Assembly (NCBI GenBank): GCA_024516035.1
Contig: CM044955.1
Coordinates: 41,390,556-41,454,555 of the forward strand
Length of the DNA stretch: 64,000 nucleotides
Direction of reading: 5' to 3'
From: Bactericera cockerelli
Taxonomy: Eukaryota; Arthropoda; Insecta; Hemiptera; Triozidae
The translations under genes were made by a program, and so were the position numbers. Positions 22,701-32,969 of the stretch are shown one piece after another. Under the pieces are notes generated by a model that was not told the origin of the DNA, ran no database searches, and saw only the letters and a list, made by a program, of their open reading frames with translations. The first letter of the stretch is position 1. Each line of letters opens with the position of its first letter.

Positions 22701-25700
22701 GCCGTCTTTGACAAAGAACCACTTGTTCATAATAACCATATCAATGCTGCACTAGAAGAAATGGAAACTGAAGAAATAAATTATTCAATGACAGTGAACG
22801 TGCCTCAAAGTGGAATAATTAGGAAATCTGAGTTTTCCACAATCAAAACCATCAATAGCTACGGTAGAGATCGATCAAAACGGCGGGGCTATCTCATTGG
22901 CATTGATTGTCAGCAGAGCTTCACTTTAGAGTTTGATCTCCACATTCAAGCTTGCTTGAAAAAATTGTGTACGGAATTTTACACTGCTGGACTCAACGGA
23001 TTGAATAATATTTTTGTTCTATTTGAAGATAGAGCAAAAATGAGAGAACTGGTGGTAAATATACAGAATTACAACAATGATCTTCGGAAATCCAGACCAG
23101 GTTAGTTAGCACTTCTGCCAGTATGTTTTGATATTGGAGTTTTTTTAACCTTCTTTACATTTAGTTTTAACTTAGTCCCTATTGGGGGTTTAAGTCTTGT
23201 TCATAACACTAATACTATTCCTCATTTCCAGAATCAGCTTCTGGAACGGGTACAGAAAACATGGGGTTCGAGTTGGAGTTCTATAGTAATGATCTTCACA
23301 CATCCAGAACAGGTGAGTTGGAATAAACACATCTGCCGGTAAGTTTTTGGTATTGGTTGAGCTAGTTTATACCTTATATTTGTTGCTATTTGGTTCTATT
23401 GGGGTTCGAGTCTTGGCCATAAAATGTATTTTGGAATGTAATTATGGACTATTAGTGATAGTTGTATATTTTAGTCATCTCTCATAAGCTTACCCTTCAT
23501 AAGATAAAATAACGATTTCCCATTTCTAGAATCATCGTCTGCAATGAGTACAGAGATCACGGGGTTCGCGTTGGAGTTCTCAGATGTAGGTATTATGTTC
23601 GCAGAAACAACCATTCAGTCTTCCTTCCCGTTGCTCTTGCACTGGATGCAGGAGGCTCGAGCTAGTCTCAAGAAGATCATTTACAACACCAGCTTGATCA
23701 TTCCGGATAGAACATACGACGCTTTCCTAGAGGAGAACAGCGGACTCTTCACCTACAGCAACCGACGGACTTTTAGAAATGCGTTTCAAAGGAAAACAGC
23801 GCCCAAGGATATTTACGTAAATCTATGTGAGCTTCTCCACGTAAGGAGTATTGAAGATATTCACAAGTACCAGCTCCTGCCAGACTGCAGTGAACTGGAG
23901 AGCTTGAAGCTCCCAGTAAAATAATGTGTTTAGAGCTACCCTGGAAAGATGTATATGTCAGATAAATTCCGGCACTTCTCACCGCAGAGGTTCTTCTTCT
24001 CGTTGTTGGCGCCCCCTTTGGAATTTTATCCAACTAACAAGATCGTTTCTGATTGGTTAGGTTCGTACTTGAACTTGACACAGGATAAAAAAAAAGCCTT
24101 ACCTGTTGAAATTCAAGATTTAACTCCTTGTTAGATCATATATGAATGCAAAATACTAACCAAAGGTAAAAGAAGGATCCACAAGATCAGGACTACAAAT
24201 CTGTACATCAGTTTGAAAATGGAGAAGAAGACCAGTTTGATGGTGGAGTAGACGAGATCAAAGATCACATTGGTGATGAGCCGTGTGATAATGAACATCA
24301 GGATGGAAGGGATGACCACTGCTAGCAACAGTGCAATCATGGTGGTTACTTGGAGTTACAATTTATTATCAATCGATTATATTGAATACGTTGAATTATA
24401 GGCCAGTCTTTTATTGGTTGCACAAATTATTTTGGTGGCTACTTGAAGAAAGTCGGTCGTCAATCCGTAGCACAGTTGAATAGATCTAGATTAAATCCTT
24501 ATCATTTGAGGCACAGAATCATCAGTAGACTTTCATTTACCGATTAGACTTATTATCAGTTAAAATTTATTTTGATCAAAGTAGAGAACACAGGAAAGTT
24601 ACTACTGACTGGTTTATTGCTGGATTGATGTTAGTTATTTTCATTTAGTTTTACAAACCATTAATGGAAATTAATGGCTAGTCTCGGAATGTTTTAGTGC
24701 AGAGCTTTTAAAAATGATTCTCAGCGCAAGTTAGTTTAAAAAAATATTTATATATTCCCACTTTATGTATTTGAAGGTTTTATTAAAAATGAATAGTATA
24801 ATTTCTTCAAGAAGCACATATGGATGCTTGGAAATAATTTTACTATCACACACAGAAAAAACCTGAAACATTTGTAAATTTGCAGGGAAAAACTATTGAA
24901 TAAGTAATTATTTCGAATGAACAATAAGCAAGCTAAAGCGAGTTCTTCAAATGATAAAACTAAAACAAGAATTAACTACAGAGAATGTGACACTAAAATA
25001 CATATTATTAGATAAGTGTAAGAATTTAGATAGTGAAAATGGTTTGAAACTAGCAATAACAGAGGTATAGTAAGTCATTATTCATTATTATAATACCTAT
25101 TGTTTTGAATGTTAGATAAATAAAGAGCCATGAGACAGTAGTACGTCATACAGCCACCATACATCATGAGTAGTTTAGGTAGGATTAAGTGGGAACCTAT
25201 GATTTTTTGTTGTACAGGGCGCAATTCAGATAGAGAAAACTGATCAAACAAAGCAAAGGAAACAGAAAAATGAAAAATAATTTAAAGTTGAAGTGAATGA
25301 GTAAAAAGAAAGACAGGATTTTAGAACCAATAAATCTTAAGCTGGCTACATCGGATTTATCCAAAACACATCAACTTTTTTGCCTTGCTTTATAGCTAAC
25401 TACACAGTACAGGATTTCTTCATCGGATAAAAACCAATACCCCAAAAATTTTGATTGAAAACTGGTCCAAGTTCCACGATTCCTATCCAAAAAGTGTCAG
25501 CCTATTATAAACGTAGGTACCTAGTCATTTTTTCGACTCACTAGATACCTATGCCGTATTACAGTCATCTTTAACAGTTTGTCTGGCTGGGGGACTATAA
25601 ACAGGGAGTAGACCAGCAGTATGGGGACTATAAACAGAGAGTAGACCAGCATTGGCTTGGTTCTGGGGGCCCTTGTCAATTATTAGCCTCCCTGTATTCC

Positions 25701-27257
25701 CTGTAAAGACAGTGGTAGAAGTGTTGGCTGAGTCATTCCTCCACTGTCTGGCTACCATCGTTCACGATGACACCACCCTATGATGATTTCAGTTTATTTG
25801 CGGATTTTTTTTACGATTACAAATATCTCAATACCTACTAAAACTATACTGCCGACATCGACATAGAACTCAAAAGTTCACAGTTTAAAAAAGTCTAAAT
25901 ATATAAATAAAACATAACAAACAAATTTTGACACGGTCAGACGTCGGCCCTGGACGATTCAAGCAATGTAAAATCAACCCAACATTGTCTGGTCTAAGTC
26001 GGTGTGTCATAATGTTGACACTTGAGACACGTCACGGCTGCTAGGTAGGCCGTAAGACCCACCAAATGAAGTAGTCACACGTGAAATATGTCAGAACTGA
26101 ATAAATTTAAATAAACTGACTAGCTGAGGAAAGTACGAATAGGAAACAAGCACGATACGACGATAAGAGGGTATCAGGTCCCTTTTTGTTCACTCAACCT
26201 ACATGTGAAGGTGTCTTATTGTTCACCATCTCATATGTTATATGATCTCAGTGTTGTTCACCGAACCTATGTAAATAATAAATCTATGTACCTGTTAAAT
26301 TTGTTTTCTTTGTGATTTTAGGTGAGTAATTCAGAGGATAATAAATAGCACATCAGGAATACGAGACTCCTTATGATTTTATTTTGCTTTTAATAGAATT
26401 CAGAGAAAAAACATATAAAGTATATTTTTCATTTATAAATAATACATAAAATATTAATGCATTATTTATAAGTAATACATAATATTTATCTTATTTGTTT
26501 GACTGACATAATTAAAATCCATTGCTTGCTGAAAATCCGTCGCTGGACACTATCGATAGAAAGTTTTCCATTCCTCCTAACGAGACATCATATTATTATA
26601 ATATATGATGTCTCTTTAAAATTAGATGTTTTGGAGTGTAAACATCTAAATAGAATCATTGGACATCCACTTACATAATTATTATGTATGTGGATCCCAA
26701 CACAATGGACATTTTCTACTTCGCCGGACTTAAACCTACATAAATTGTTCAGTCTCCAAAACCTTGTGGATTAAAGGACCCATGCAAGGCTATGTTACAA
26801 AATAGTGTCGCCACAATGGTACTTCTGAGTCTTTATCGGATTTTCCAGTTCCAGATTCCGTGGTATAACGGTTGTGACTACAACTCGTGGTCCAGAGATC
26901 GCGAGTTTGATACACGGGCTTGACAGAATTTTCTGTTACCTTCCAATTTTCTGCTTAACCACTGAGCGCGCGATTAGCTCAGTGGTTAAGCACTCGCTTG
27001 CCATGCGGAAGGTCCTGGGTTCGATCCCCCGTGCCGACAAAAATTTGTATTCTTAATTTGGTTACACTTGTTTGTAAGGGATACCTTCCGGTGCGCTCGT
27101 GTTGACCCAGCACCTAAATGGGAAGTACTGTGTCACTTCTCGCCCATCAGAGGGGAGGCATACTACGGGACGGGCAGGCTACAACACAGACCACAAGCGT
27201 CTACAGTAGCTCTTGTTTCATGGCTACGAAATAAAAAAGGCTGTGAAACACTCATCT

Positions 27258-27296
<39 letters not shown>

Positions 27297-30200
27297 GAAC
27301 ACTTGAGGTTGGCATTTCTGGCCTTACCCAGGCAGGGTGAGGTAAATATTAATTTGGGAACTGGTACCATTTCTAGCGATTGGAGGGTTAACATCTAAGT
27401 AGTATCATTGGACATGACAGCAGCCAAGACATTGGATCTGGGCGTTCATTTAAGCCAAGATAGACACACATACCTATCTCATGGAACGGAGTTATTATTA
27501 TCCGATATTGTAGACAAGATGATTGTAATTTAGTCCATCAAGTAACATTGAATTTCACGTTTAAAAGTGACTTAACCTTTATAGTTTAGGGCTATGGTTT
27601 ATGTTAAATATAAGTTGGGGCAACACTGTTGTCAAGTTTGCTTTCCTCTGTGTTGAATAAATGGCTAGCCTTTAGAATGCGTATGCATTTGACAACCCGT
27701 ACGGTCCATCTTTTAAACAACTTTATATAGGTACCTACCTACATGGATTATAATATAGTAATAATGATAATAATTATTATAGATGTGGGAGTTGGGACTG
27801 ACGTATGTATCTGTGAGTATGAGAAGATGTTAGATATATTATGGGTAACATTTATTAAACGTAATAAAGATTTTGTTTAGCAGGACCATGATTTTTTTTT
27901 TAAGAAAAAAAAAAAAAACGATTTTTTACGTTAAGAAATCTATTACGTCAATAGGTTTGTTGTTTTTGTTGACAACTGCATACTTGCTTTTAAGGGCATC
28001 TGTTATATTTTTAGTAGACACAGTAAAAGTTCGAAAGATTCTCATTTACATATAACAGTTTAATATTTCACAGTATTCTCAAACAAAAGATAGAAAATCA
28101 CCTTGTTTTACTAAAAAATCGGTAGGTATGGAATAATCTGAAAATTTCAACAGTAAAATTGAACTTTTCTATCATCGAGACACACCAATGAAATACCAAT
28201 TATTGAACTAGATGAATACAGCAAAGTTGCAACATAACATGGAACTAGCAGAGAAGAGATTCTGCTGAATATAGACTTGCACCAGACCGCAACTCAAGTA
28301 AAGAAAGAACTATTGAAACTACTGAACAAAAACTCATTTGAGATGCCTGAATTTGTATGTTGCACATGACAGAGAACATAGCATGATCGCTGTGTCTGAG
28401 TAATGACCTTGAACCTGATAATGGCGTACCCACTGGTAAACATGTGCTCACTTCTGCATCCACCATTTGAATTCCCGCCAAAACCATACGCCATGACTGC
28501 TTACCTCTCGTCAGCCTTACTCAACCTGCGGCCACGCAAGCTTGTGACTCGTAGGAACCCAAGTTAAGATGTGTTTATAGACCATTTTCGTCGCAAATTG
28601 ACCATTTTTTCCAGAACCAAAGTGCTAGTAAAATTGTAGTTACGAGTAGGTGTATAATATTAAAAGGATTCTGCTGCATGGGTAATTGAGTATACCTACA
28701 TCTTAATATATAAATGTCAAAGTCACTGACTGACCACTCACTGACTGATCATCGCTCTACAGCCCAAACCGTAAGTTCTAGAAAGCTGAAATTTGGTGGG
28801 TAGCTTTGTCTTATAGTCTAGATGTGCAATAAGAAGGGATTTTTCGAAATTCCAACTACAACACCTGCCATTGGCGAAAAAGGATTTTTTGCTTTCACGG
28901 CCATGCCTCGGCCCGCAAAGCGGGCGACAGCCCGCTAGTAGATTAATAAAGCTTCAGGTAAGAATAAGAAGAAATACTAAAAAAATATTATAAAATTATT
29001 CCATCACTTGTAGACAAATTTAAACATTCATAAGGAGAAAGAAATAAGTAATTGAACTATGGTTTGGCAGTAGAGGAGTTATTTCCAAGAATGTTGTCAA
29101 ATTCTTTCAAACATTCTGTACCGACAGTTCGATTTTGAAGGAAATATCCCAAACAATAATTAATACCTAACAGTTCAAAAATAATTCATTACCATATTTA
29201 CAAGCCATAGAAAGCAAGAAGAAACCAACTAAATAGAAGAAAGCTAAAGAAGAATGTAAGTATTGAGAAAAAAAAAAAAAAAAATAATAACGGTCGGTCG
29301 TATTGATGATTATGCTGTGTTTTAACAACCTGACAAAAGTTAGGCAGTATCGTTTGTATTTAATTTTTAATAAACTGTAATATACATCACAACTATTCAA
29401 ACACGCTTTAACTTGGGACTTGAACCACCGACCTCCGATTACAAGTGTGTCGCCTTATCGATCAAGAGCTACTGAGGTCAGTAAGAAGAAATACTATGCA
29501 ATATGAAAGGAAATGATACAAGCATTCTGTGTCACATTTCCTTATCACATTAACATCAATTAGTCAATCACAGGACAGATTTTTTTGCAAGGTTAAACAA
29601 AGGTAAAGACAAATTATACGAGAGAAAAATTGACTCAGTGTTGATTAGGATAGTAAGTATTTATATTTTTAAATGACAATTTTGGTGAGTAGCTCGTTAT
29701 TACAAAACTTCCAATCCTATGTGCGCAAGTATTCATTCTCGTAATGTCGCCTTGTGTCGTTACTCAATGAGTAGTACCCACATACACTAAAGACGTAAAG
29801 TAACTTCATCATCATAGGGTGGCGTCATCGTGAACGATGGTAGCCAGACAGTGGAGGAATAACTCAGCACTTCTACCACTGTCTTTACAAGGAGGCTAAT
29901 AATTGACAAGGGCCCCCAGAACCAAGCCAATGCTGGTCTACTCCCTGTTTATAGTCCCCCAGCCAGACTGCTGGTCTACTCCCTGTTTATAGTCCCCCAG
30001 CCAGACTGCTGGTCTACTCCCTGTTTATAGTCCCCCAGCCAGACTTACTAATTATTTTTGTTGAAGAGGAGTAGACTCCGGAGATCTGAAGTACAGAAAA
30101 GAAAATTCCTGCTCACCTGGGATTCGAACTCAGGTCACCGTGAGTGCTCGCCTAGTGCGCTAGTCCATTTATGAAACGGTAACTACATTAGTATCCATTG

Positions 30201-32455
30201 ATTAGGCTATAGATAAAAAAGGCAAGGTAATACTAACCCGACACCGACAATCGGCGATAAGAGGCATAATTTATTTATCAATGCAAAGGTCAGAACTGTG
30301 GCCCTGATAAGATATCATACCAACAGGCCAATTACAGCCAAGAGCATCATGGAACCATGTATACAAAGATTGTTTAATAATCATTTTACAAAATCCAACA
30401 AAAATATTACCTTACGTAAATATAGTTGATTTAGGGCCGAATTAATATACCTTGTTTATACTGCCGAGGTAAGACTGAAAAGTCCCTTTACTCTAGCAGT
30501 CAAACAGGTCTTATATATTTTATAGGATAAATATTTTACAATTTAATATATAAAAAAAAACCGTTTATTTTTTAAAAAAAGCTGAAAAGGTAAAAATGAA
30601 AAAAAAAAAAAAAATAATAAATAAGAAGAAGAAGAAGAAGAAGAAAAAAAAAAAACTAAATTAAATTACAATGAAAGAAAAATTATTGTATTAGGTACAC
30701 ACACATGCACGCACAAACACAAATGCACATACACATACATACACACAAACACACACACACACATGCACGCACCACACCACACCCACACACACGCACGCAC
30801 GACACCACACCAGACAACACCCTATGAGGGATAAGGAAAAGAAGGGGGACAAGGACAGCAGGAAAGAAGACTTTAGGCTCTTGTGAAAAATCCTTGGCTG
30901 ACTGTTTCAATTAAGGAGAATTTAAATGAATAGAAGGATAGAGAGTTTAAAATTGAAAAGGGTAAGGCATTCCAGAGATCTATAGATGTGATAAAAAAAA
31001 ATAGACAACATCAATAACTTAAGTCGTTGTAAGTGTCGATTTTCCCTATCTTACACAGTAAGCAATCCGTGACTTAGCGCCACAGAGGTATTACAAAAAC
31101 GTCTATTAATTCCGCCCTTAGAATGCTGAAAACCGTTTGATTTAAGCATTCATGGCGAGATTTGTTCCTTTATAAGTTTATATGTACAGTGTACAGGTAG
31201 GGTCGTTTGATTTGTTTAACAACATCATTTTGACAAAGCAAACAGGGAAATATGACCACTATTGTTTCAAACAGTTAGAAACAGTTATTTGACCAATATT
31301 TCAACAAATCAAGAAAAAAAAGTATTAGAGAAATGTGAGAATTTAAATTCCGTCTAGGAGAAATGTCACTATGTCTGGCTATATTGATTTTTGTTACTTT
31401 GAAGGAAAATATAAACAANNNNNNNNNNNNNNNNNNNNNNNNNNNNNNNNNNNNNNNNNNNNNNNNNNNNNNNNNNNNNNNNNNNNNNNNNNNNNNNNNN
31501 NNNNNNNNNNNNNNNNNNTAAATGCTTATACCTTTGGGGAAAGGGAAATGTTAAATTAATTTATGTAATTTAAATTCAAAATCAAAACCTTCTCCTTCCT
31601 ATGTTACAACCTCATAACCTCTAACTTTATCAGCAAACATTCCAGATTCTGCTGAGGTAATATCTGAACGGTATAATATTTATATTATCCAACTTACTTT
31701 TCTTGGTTGTTGATTTTGATGAGTAAGCGATGAATGGCGATGCAAAGAGAAACATCCAGTACACACTCATCATAATGTTTTGCTTAATATACACACCTAG
31801 AATAAAATAATTAATTTATTTACCATATATATTTTTTAGGACTTACAAATACCTACCAAGGCCCGAACCATAAGTACTTTACATATTAATTTATTAACAA
31901 TATTAACATTATCTGGCCCTTATAACTGCTCTCGTAGGATTAAATAAAGAGTCCTTTTTTTCCAGTAGCTCAATCAAAGTCTCATACCTACCTCTCATTA
32001 TCTTTGAAAAACAATCATTTAAACTTCCATCACAATTTAAACAAGGCATCTAGGTTATCTATTTTAACCATTTGGGCAAGAAGAGATCTTTTTGTATTCT
32101 ATCCTCTATAAGGGACTATGAATACTGTCATGTTACGTGTCCCAAAAAACAATAAAATATCTCTGGTTGGGTAAGTTTCAATCTTTATTATACAACCGAC
32201 CCAGGTTAAAATTTTACCGAAAACCGGTAGAAGAAATTCTTATGATGAAACGAAATGTGGACTTAGGTATTTCGTATCTAATAGTTTAGTTTTTTCTTGG
32301 TACATCCAATATCATTTTGCTCCTATAGTCTCACATTCGTATTTGAAGCATATTTAATGCCCGTATAATTGTAACAGACCATACTTACATATAATTAAAG
32401 CTACAGTTGTTAAGGCCTTCAGGAACACAAAAGATACTACAGGGTCTGATGTCAT
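16766..32455 (-). CDS. 286-aa multi-span membrane protein, possibly TMEM214-related
   Basis: Model in six minus-strand exons: 32389-32455 (ATG), 31698-31796, 20089-20305, 18789-18957, 17651-17835 and 16766-16889 (TAA). All borders are GT/AG and the phases 1, 1, 2, 0, 2 join without a break; total 861 bases. The N-terminus has two hydrophobic segments (about residues 5-25 and 29-46), followed by a Lys/Ser linker, a third hydrophobic stretch (about residues 68-88, SLLMALSAFVAYDI) and long amphipathic helices (LLIIFSNVVVNAVVSSVKYV, LLELVQYLAAQTLALLTV). The segment YDISLHGSFHKSQTGRALED reminds me of the C-terminal half of TMEM214, an ER membrane protein, but this product is much shorter. The exon model is strong; the family name is a guess. 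Its second intron in transcription order is 11.4 kb and holds the gene at 20850-23924 and the assembly gap. Confidence 0.75.
17060..17290 (-). mobile_element. tRNA-SINE family B body, inverted
   Basis: Matches, on the minus strand, the body of the SINE at 26968-27291: GTAAGGGATACTTTCTGGTG, GTGTTGATCCAGCACGTAAA, and the CCAATGGGCGAGAATCAGAG region. The tRNA head is missing here; it is followed immediately by the family A SINE at 17349. Confidence 0.65.
17349..17640 (+). mobile_element. tRNA-derived SINE, family A, with microsatellite tail
   Basis: The head is a near-complete tRNA fold: acceptor halves GTCCCGG and CCGGGAC pair, and there is an A-box (TAGCTCAGTGGTAAAGG) and a B-box (GTGGGTTCGAAACCCATC). 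The anticodon loop does not have the normal 7 bases and extra bases sit before the T arm, so it is a SINE head, not a gene. The body reaches CGGGCAGTATAAATAAGGCG and ends in repeated ATT units to about 17620. Confidence 0.75.
18340..18640 (+). mobile_element. Helitron-like 5' end remnant
   Basis: Contains TGTATATAAAACTCAAATCT and GTGCGTGTCTGACTGGCTGG, close to the stretch at 63135-63180 and to the start of the Helitron-like element at 28701. Followed by a GAGTTGACCCCCCCTAAACC stretch related to the Helitron at 60863-61134. A GTGTGG-rich run is at 18605-18640. The 3' end was not identified. Confidence 0.45.
19394..19605 (-). mobile_element. 5S rRNA-derived SINE, inverted copy
   Basis: Reverse complement carries the 5S-like head (CGTTGAATGCACCGGTTCTC, then AAATTAAGCAACGTCCAGCG) and the same body as 2831-3052, ending in the GCGACC-TTAAACC end. 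It sits in an intron of the membrane-protein gene. Confidence 0.75.
20850..23924 (+). CDS. 908-aa secreted Lys/Glu-rich protein of unknown function, nested in an intron
   Basis: Three plus-strand exons: 20850-23100, 23232-23312 and 23530-23924 (TAA); 2727 bases with matching phases. The start at 20850 is chosen because it gives a clean signal peptide (MKLLLSFILCFNFVPVSEQ); an in-frame TTG lies 9 bases upstream. The long first exon alternates folded-looking segments with highly charged linkers (KGKEKQKTKNKSKEK near residue 40; KKNNKSKSKKKSKKENQE near residue 510). The tail includes HWMQEARASLKKIIYNTSLI and the C-terminus KLPVK. I recognise no domain. The gene lies wholly within the large intron of the membrane-protein gene on the other strand. 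Exon 2 looks like a recent duplicate (see findings). The even ORF over 2.2 kb in AT-rich DNA argues that it is real. Confidence 0.72.
24131..24340 (-). CDS. Small very hydrophobic ORF, 69 aa, uncertain
   Basis: Begins MIALLLAVVIPSILMFIITR and has at least two membrane-length segments; a donor-like GGTTAGT follows at 24160. It sits 207 bases past the stop of the 908-aa gene on the opposite strand, inside the intron of the membrane-protein gene. If the donor is used the frame (phase 0) does not fit the next exon at 20305 (which needs phase 1), so it is not an alternative first exon in the same frame. It may be a separate short gene or chance. Confidence 0.25.
   Translation of the reverse strand: MIALLLAVVIPSILMFIITRLITNVIFDLVYSTIKLVFFSIFKLMYRFVVLILWILLLPLVSILHSYMI
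25555..25765 (-). mobile_element. Dispersed repeat R (three copies in window)
   Basis: One end is GTCTGGCTGGGGGACTATAA followed by ACAGGGAGTAGACCAGCA; the middle has TTGGCTTGGTTCTGGGGGCC and AATTATTAGCCTCC; the other end is GGCTACCATCGTTCACGATG. Same element at 29815-30047 and 42620-42842 (both inverted relative to this one). No ORF, no tRNA-like head; class unknown. Confidence 0.75.
26968..27291 (+). mobile_element. tRNA-derived SINE, family B, full copy
   Basis: tRNA-like head with A-box (GATTAGCTCAGTGGTTAAGC) and B-box (GGGTTCGATCCCCCG), body with CCGGTGCGCTCGTGTTGACC, CACTTCTCGCCCATCAGAGG and GGCTGTGAAACACTCATC, then a long A run (about 27265-27291). A second copy is at 63265-63500 and an inverted body at 17060-17290. 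Confidence 0.85.
28701..28938 (+). mobile_element. Non-autonomous Helitron-like element
   Basis: Begins TCTTAATATATAAATGTCAA and ends in a GC-rich hairpin (CCCGCAAAGCGGG region) followed by CTAG. It is flanked by A on the left (28700) and T on the right (28939), as expected for Helitron insertion between A and T. 238 bp, no ORF, no terminal inverted repeats. Confidence 0.75.
29815..30047 (+). mobile_element. Dispersed repeat R with three 38-bp tandem units
   Basis: Reads GGCGTCATCGTGAACGATGG, GTAGCCAGACAGTGGAGGAA and so on, ending in three near-identical 38-bp units (GCTGGTCTACTCCCTGTTTA plus TAGTCCCCCAGCCAGACT) at about 29932-30047. Confidence 0.75.
30600..30810. repeat. Low-complexity tract: A-rich, GAA and CA repeats
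   Basis: A run and AAGAAG repeats at 30600-30655, followed by a CA-rich stretch (ACACACACAAACACA type) at about 30695-30810. Confidence 0.9.
31419..31518. other. Assembly gap (100 N)
   Basis: Exactly 100 N. It lies in the large intron of the membrane-protein gene, about 180 bases from the exon at 31698-31796. The true gap length is unknown. Confidence 1.
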
Positions 32456-32554
32456 TGTGGTTTAGTGATATACTATTTGTTAAGGTGCACCGAAAACATT
32501 AAAGTCAATCATTCTGTAAACTCAATACTGCAACATAGAAATCTCGAAGGCTAA

Positions 32555-32800
32555 ATGGCGGAGGCAGGCAAATTTGCTTGGCTAATAATCCGATTGCCAT
32601 TATTCTCAAAACTGTTCAACTCTGTACTAGTGAGGAACCCGTCTTTATTATTAGAATGGTTGGTTATTAAATTAATAATGATACTTTTATGTACCTCTAA
32701 GAGATACAAAACAATAATTGAATGGGTGAGTAGAAGAACCAGGAATGTCAAAAATCGACTTTTCAGGAAAGCAAAAATAAGACAAATATTATCATGCTAA
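32555..32800 (+). CDS. Small ORF, 81 aa, head to head with the membrane-protein gene, uncertain
   Basis: Starts ATG at 32555, only 99 bases from the start codon of the minus-strand gene at 32455, so the two could share a promoter. The product begins MAEAGKFAWLIIRLPLFSKL, has a hydrophobic stretch (LEWLVIKLIMILLC) and a basic tail (SRRTRNVKNRLFRKAK). A good donor, TGG|GTGAGT at 32727, would cut it after 57 codons; no following exon was found. Its 3' part overlaps an inverted repeat. No family recognised. Confidence 0.3.
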   Translation: MAEAGKFAWLIIRLPLFSKLFNSVLVRNPSLLLEWLVIKLIMILLCTSKRYKTIIEWVSRRTRNVKNRLFRKAKIRQILSC

Positions 32801-32967
32801 TGAGTATGCTTCCCCCACTTTAAATCGAATAAAATAGACTTTTAAGGGGTATTTCTCCTTCATATTCACATAGATGATAGAAAAGAGTACATTCCTTCTT
32901 ATTCTACGAAAGAAAAAAAAAATCGATTTTTGACATTTCTGGTTCTTCTACTCACCCATTCAATTAT
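32713..32967. repeat. Inverted repeat, ~46-bp arms
   Basis: Arms at 32713-32759 and 32921-32967 are near-perfect inverted copies (AATTGAATGGGTGAGTAGAA and GAACCAGRAATGTCAAAAAT words). The ~160-base spacer has no notable content. Confidence 0.75.
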
Positions 32968-32969
32968 TA

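Noticed and set aside
24131..24340. An alternative first exon of the membrane-protein gene
   Set aside because: It would end in phase 0 while the next exon at 20305 needs phase 1.
28245..28494. Overlapping minus ORFs of 66-80 aa as an exon
   Set aside because: Two frames are open over the same stretch, there is no convincing splice site pair, and no family is recognised.
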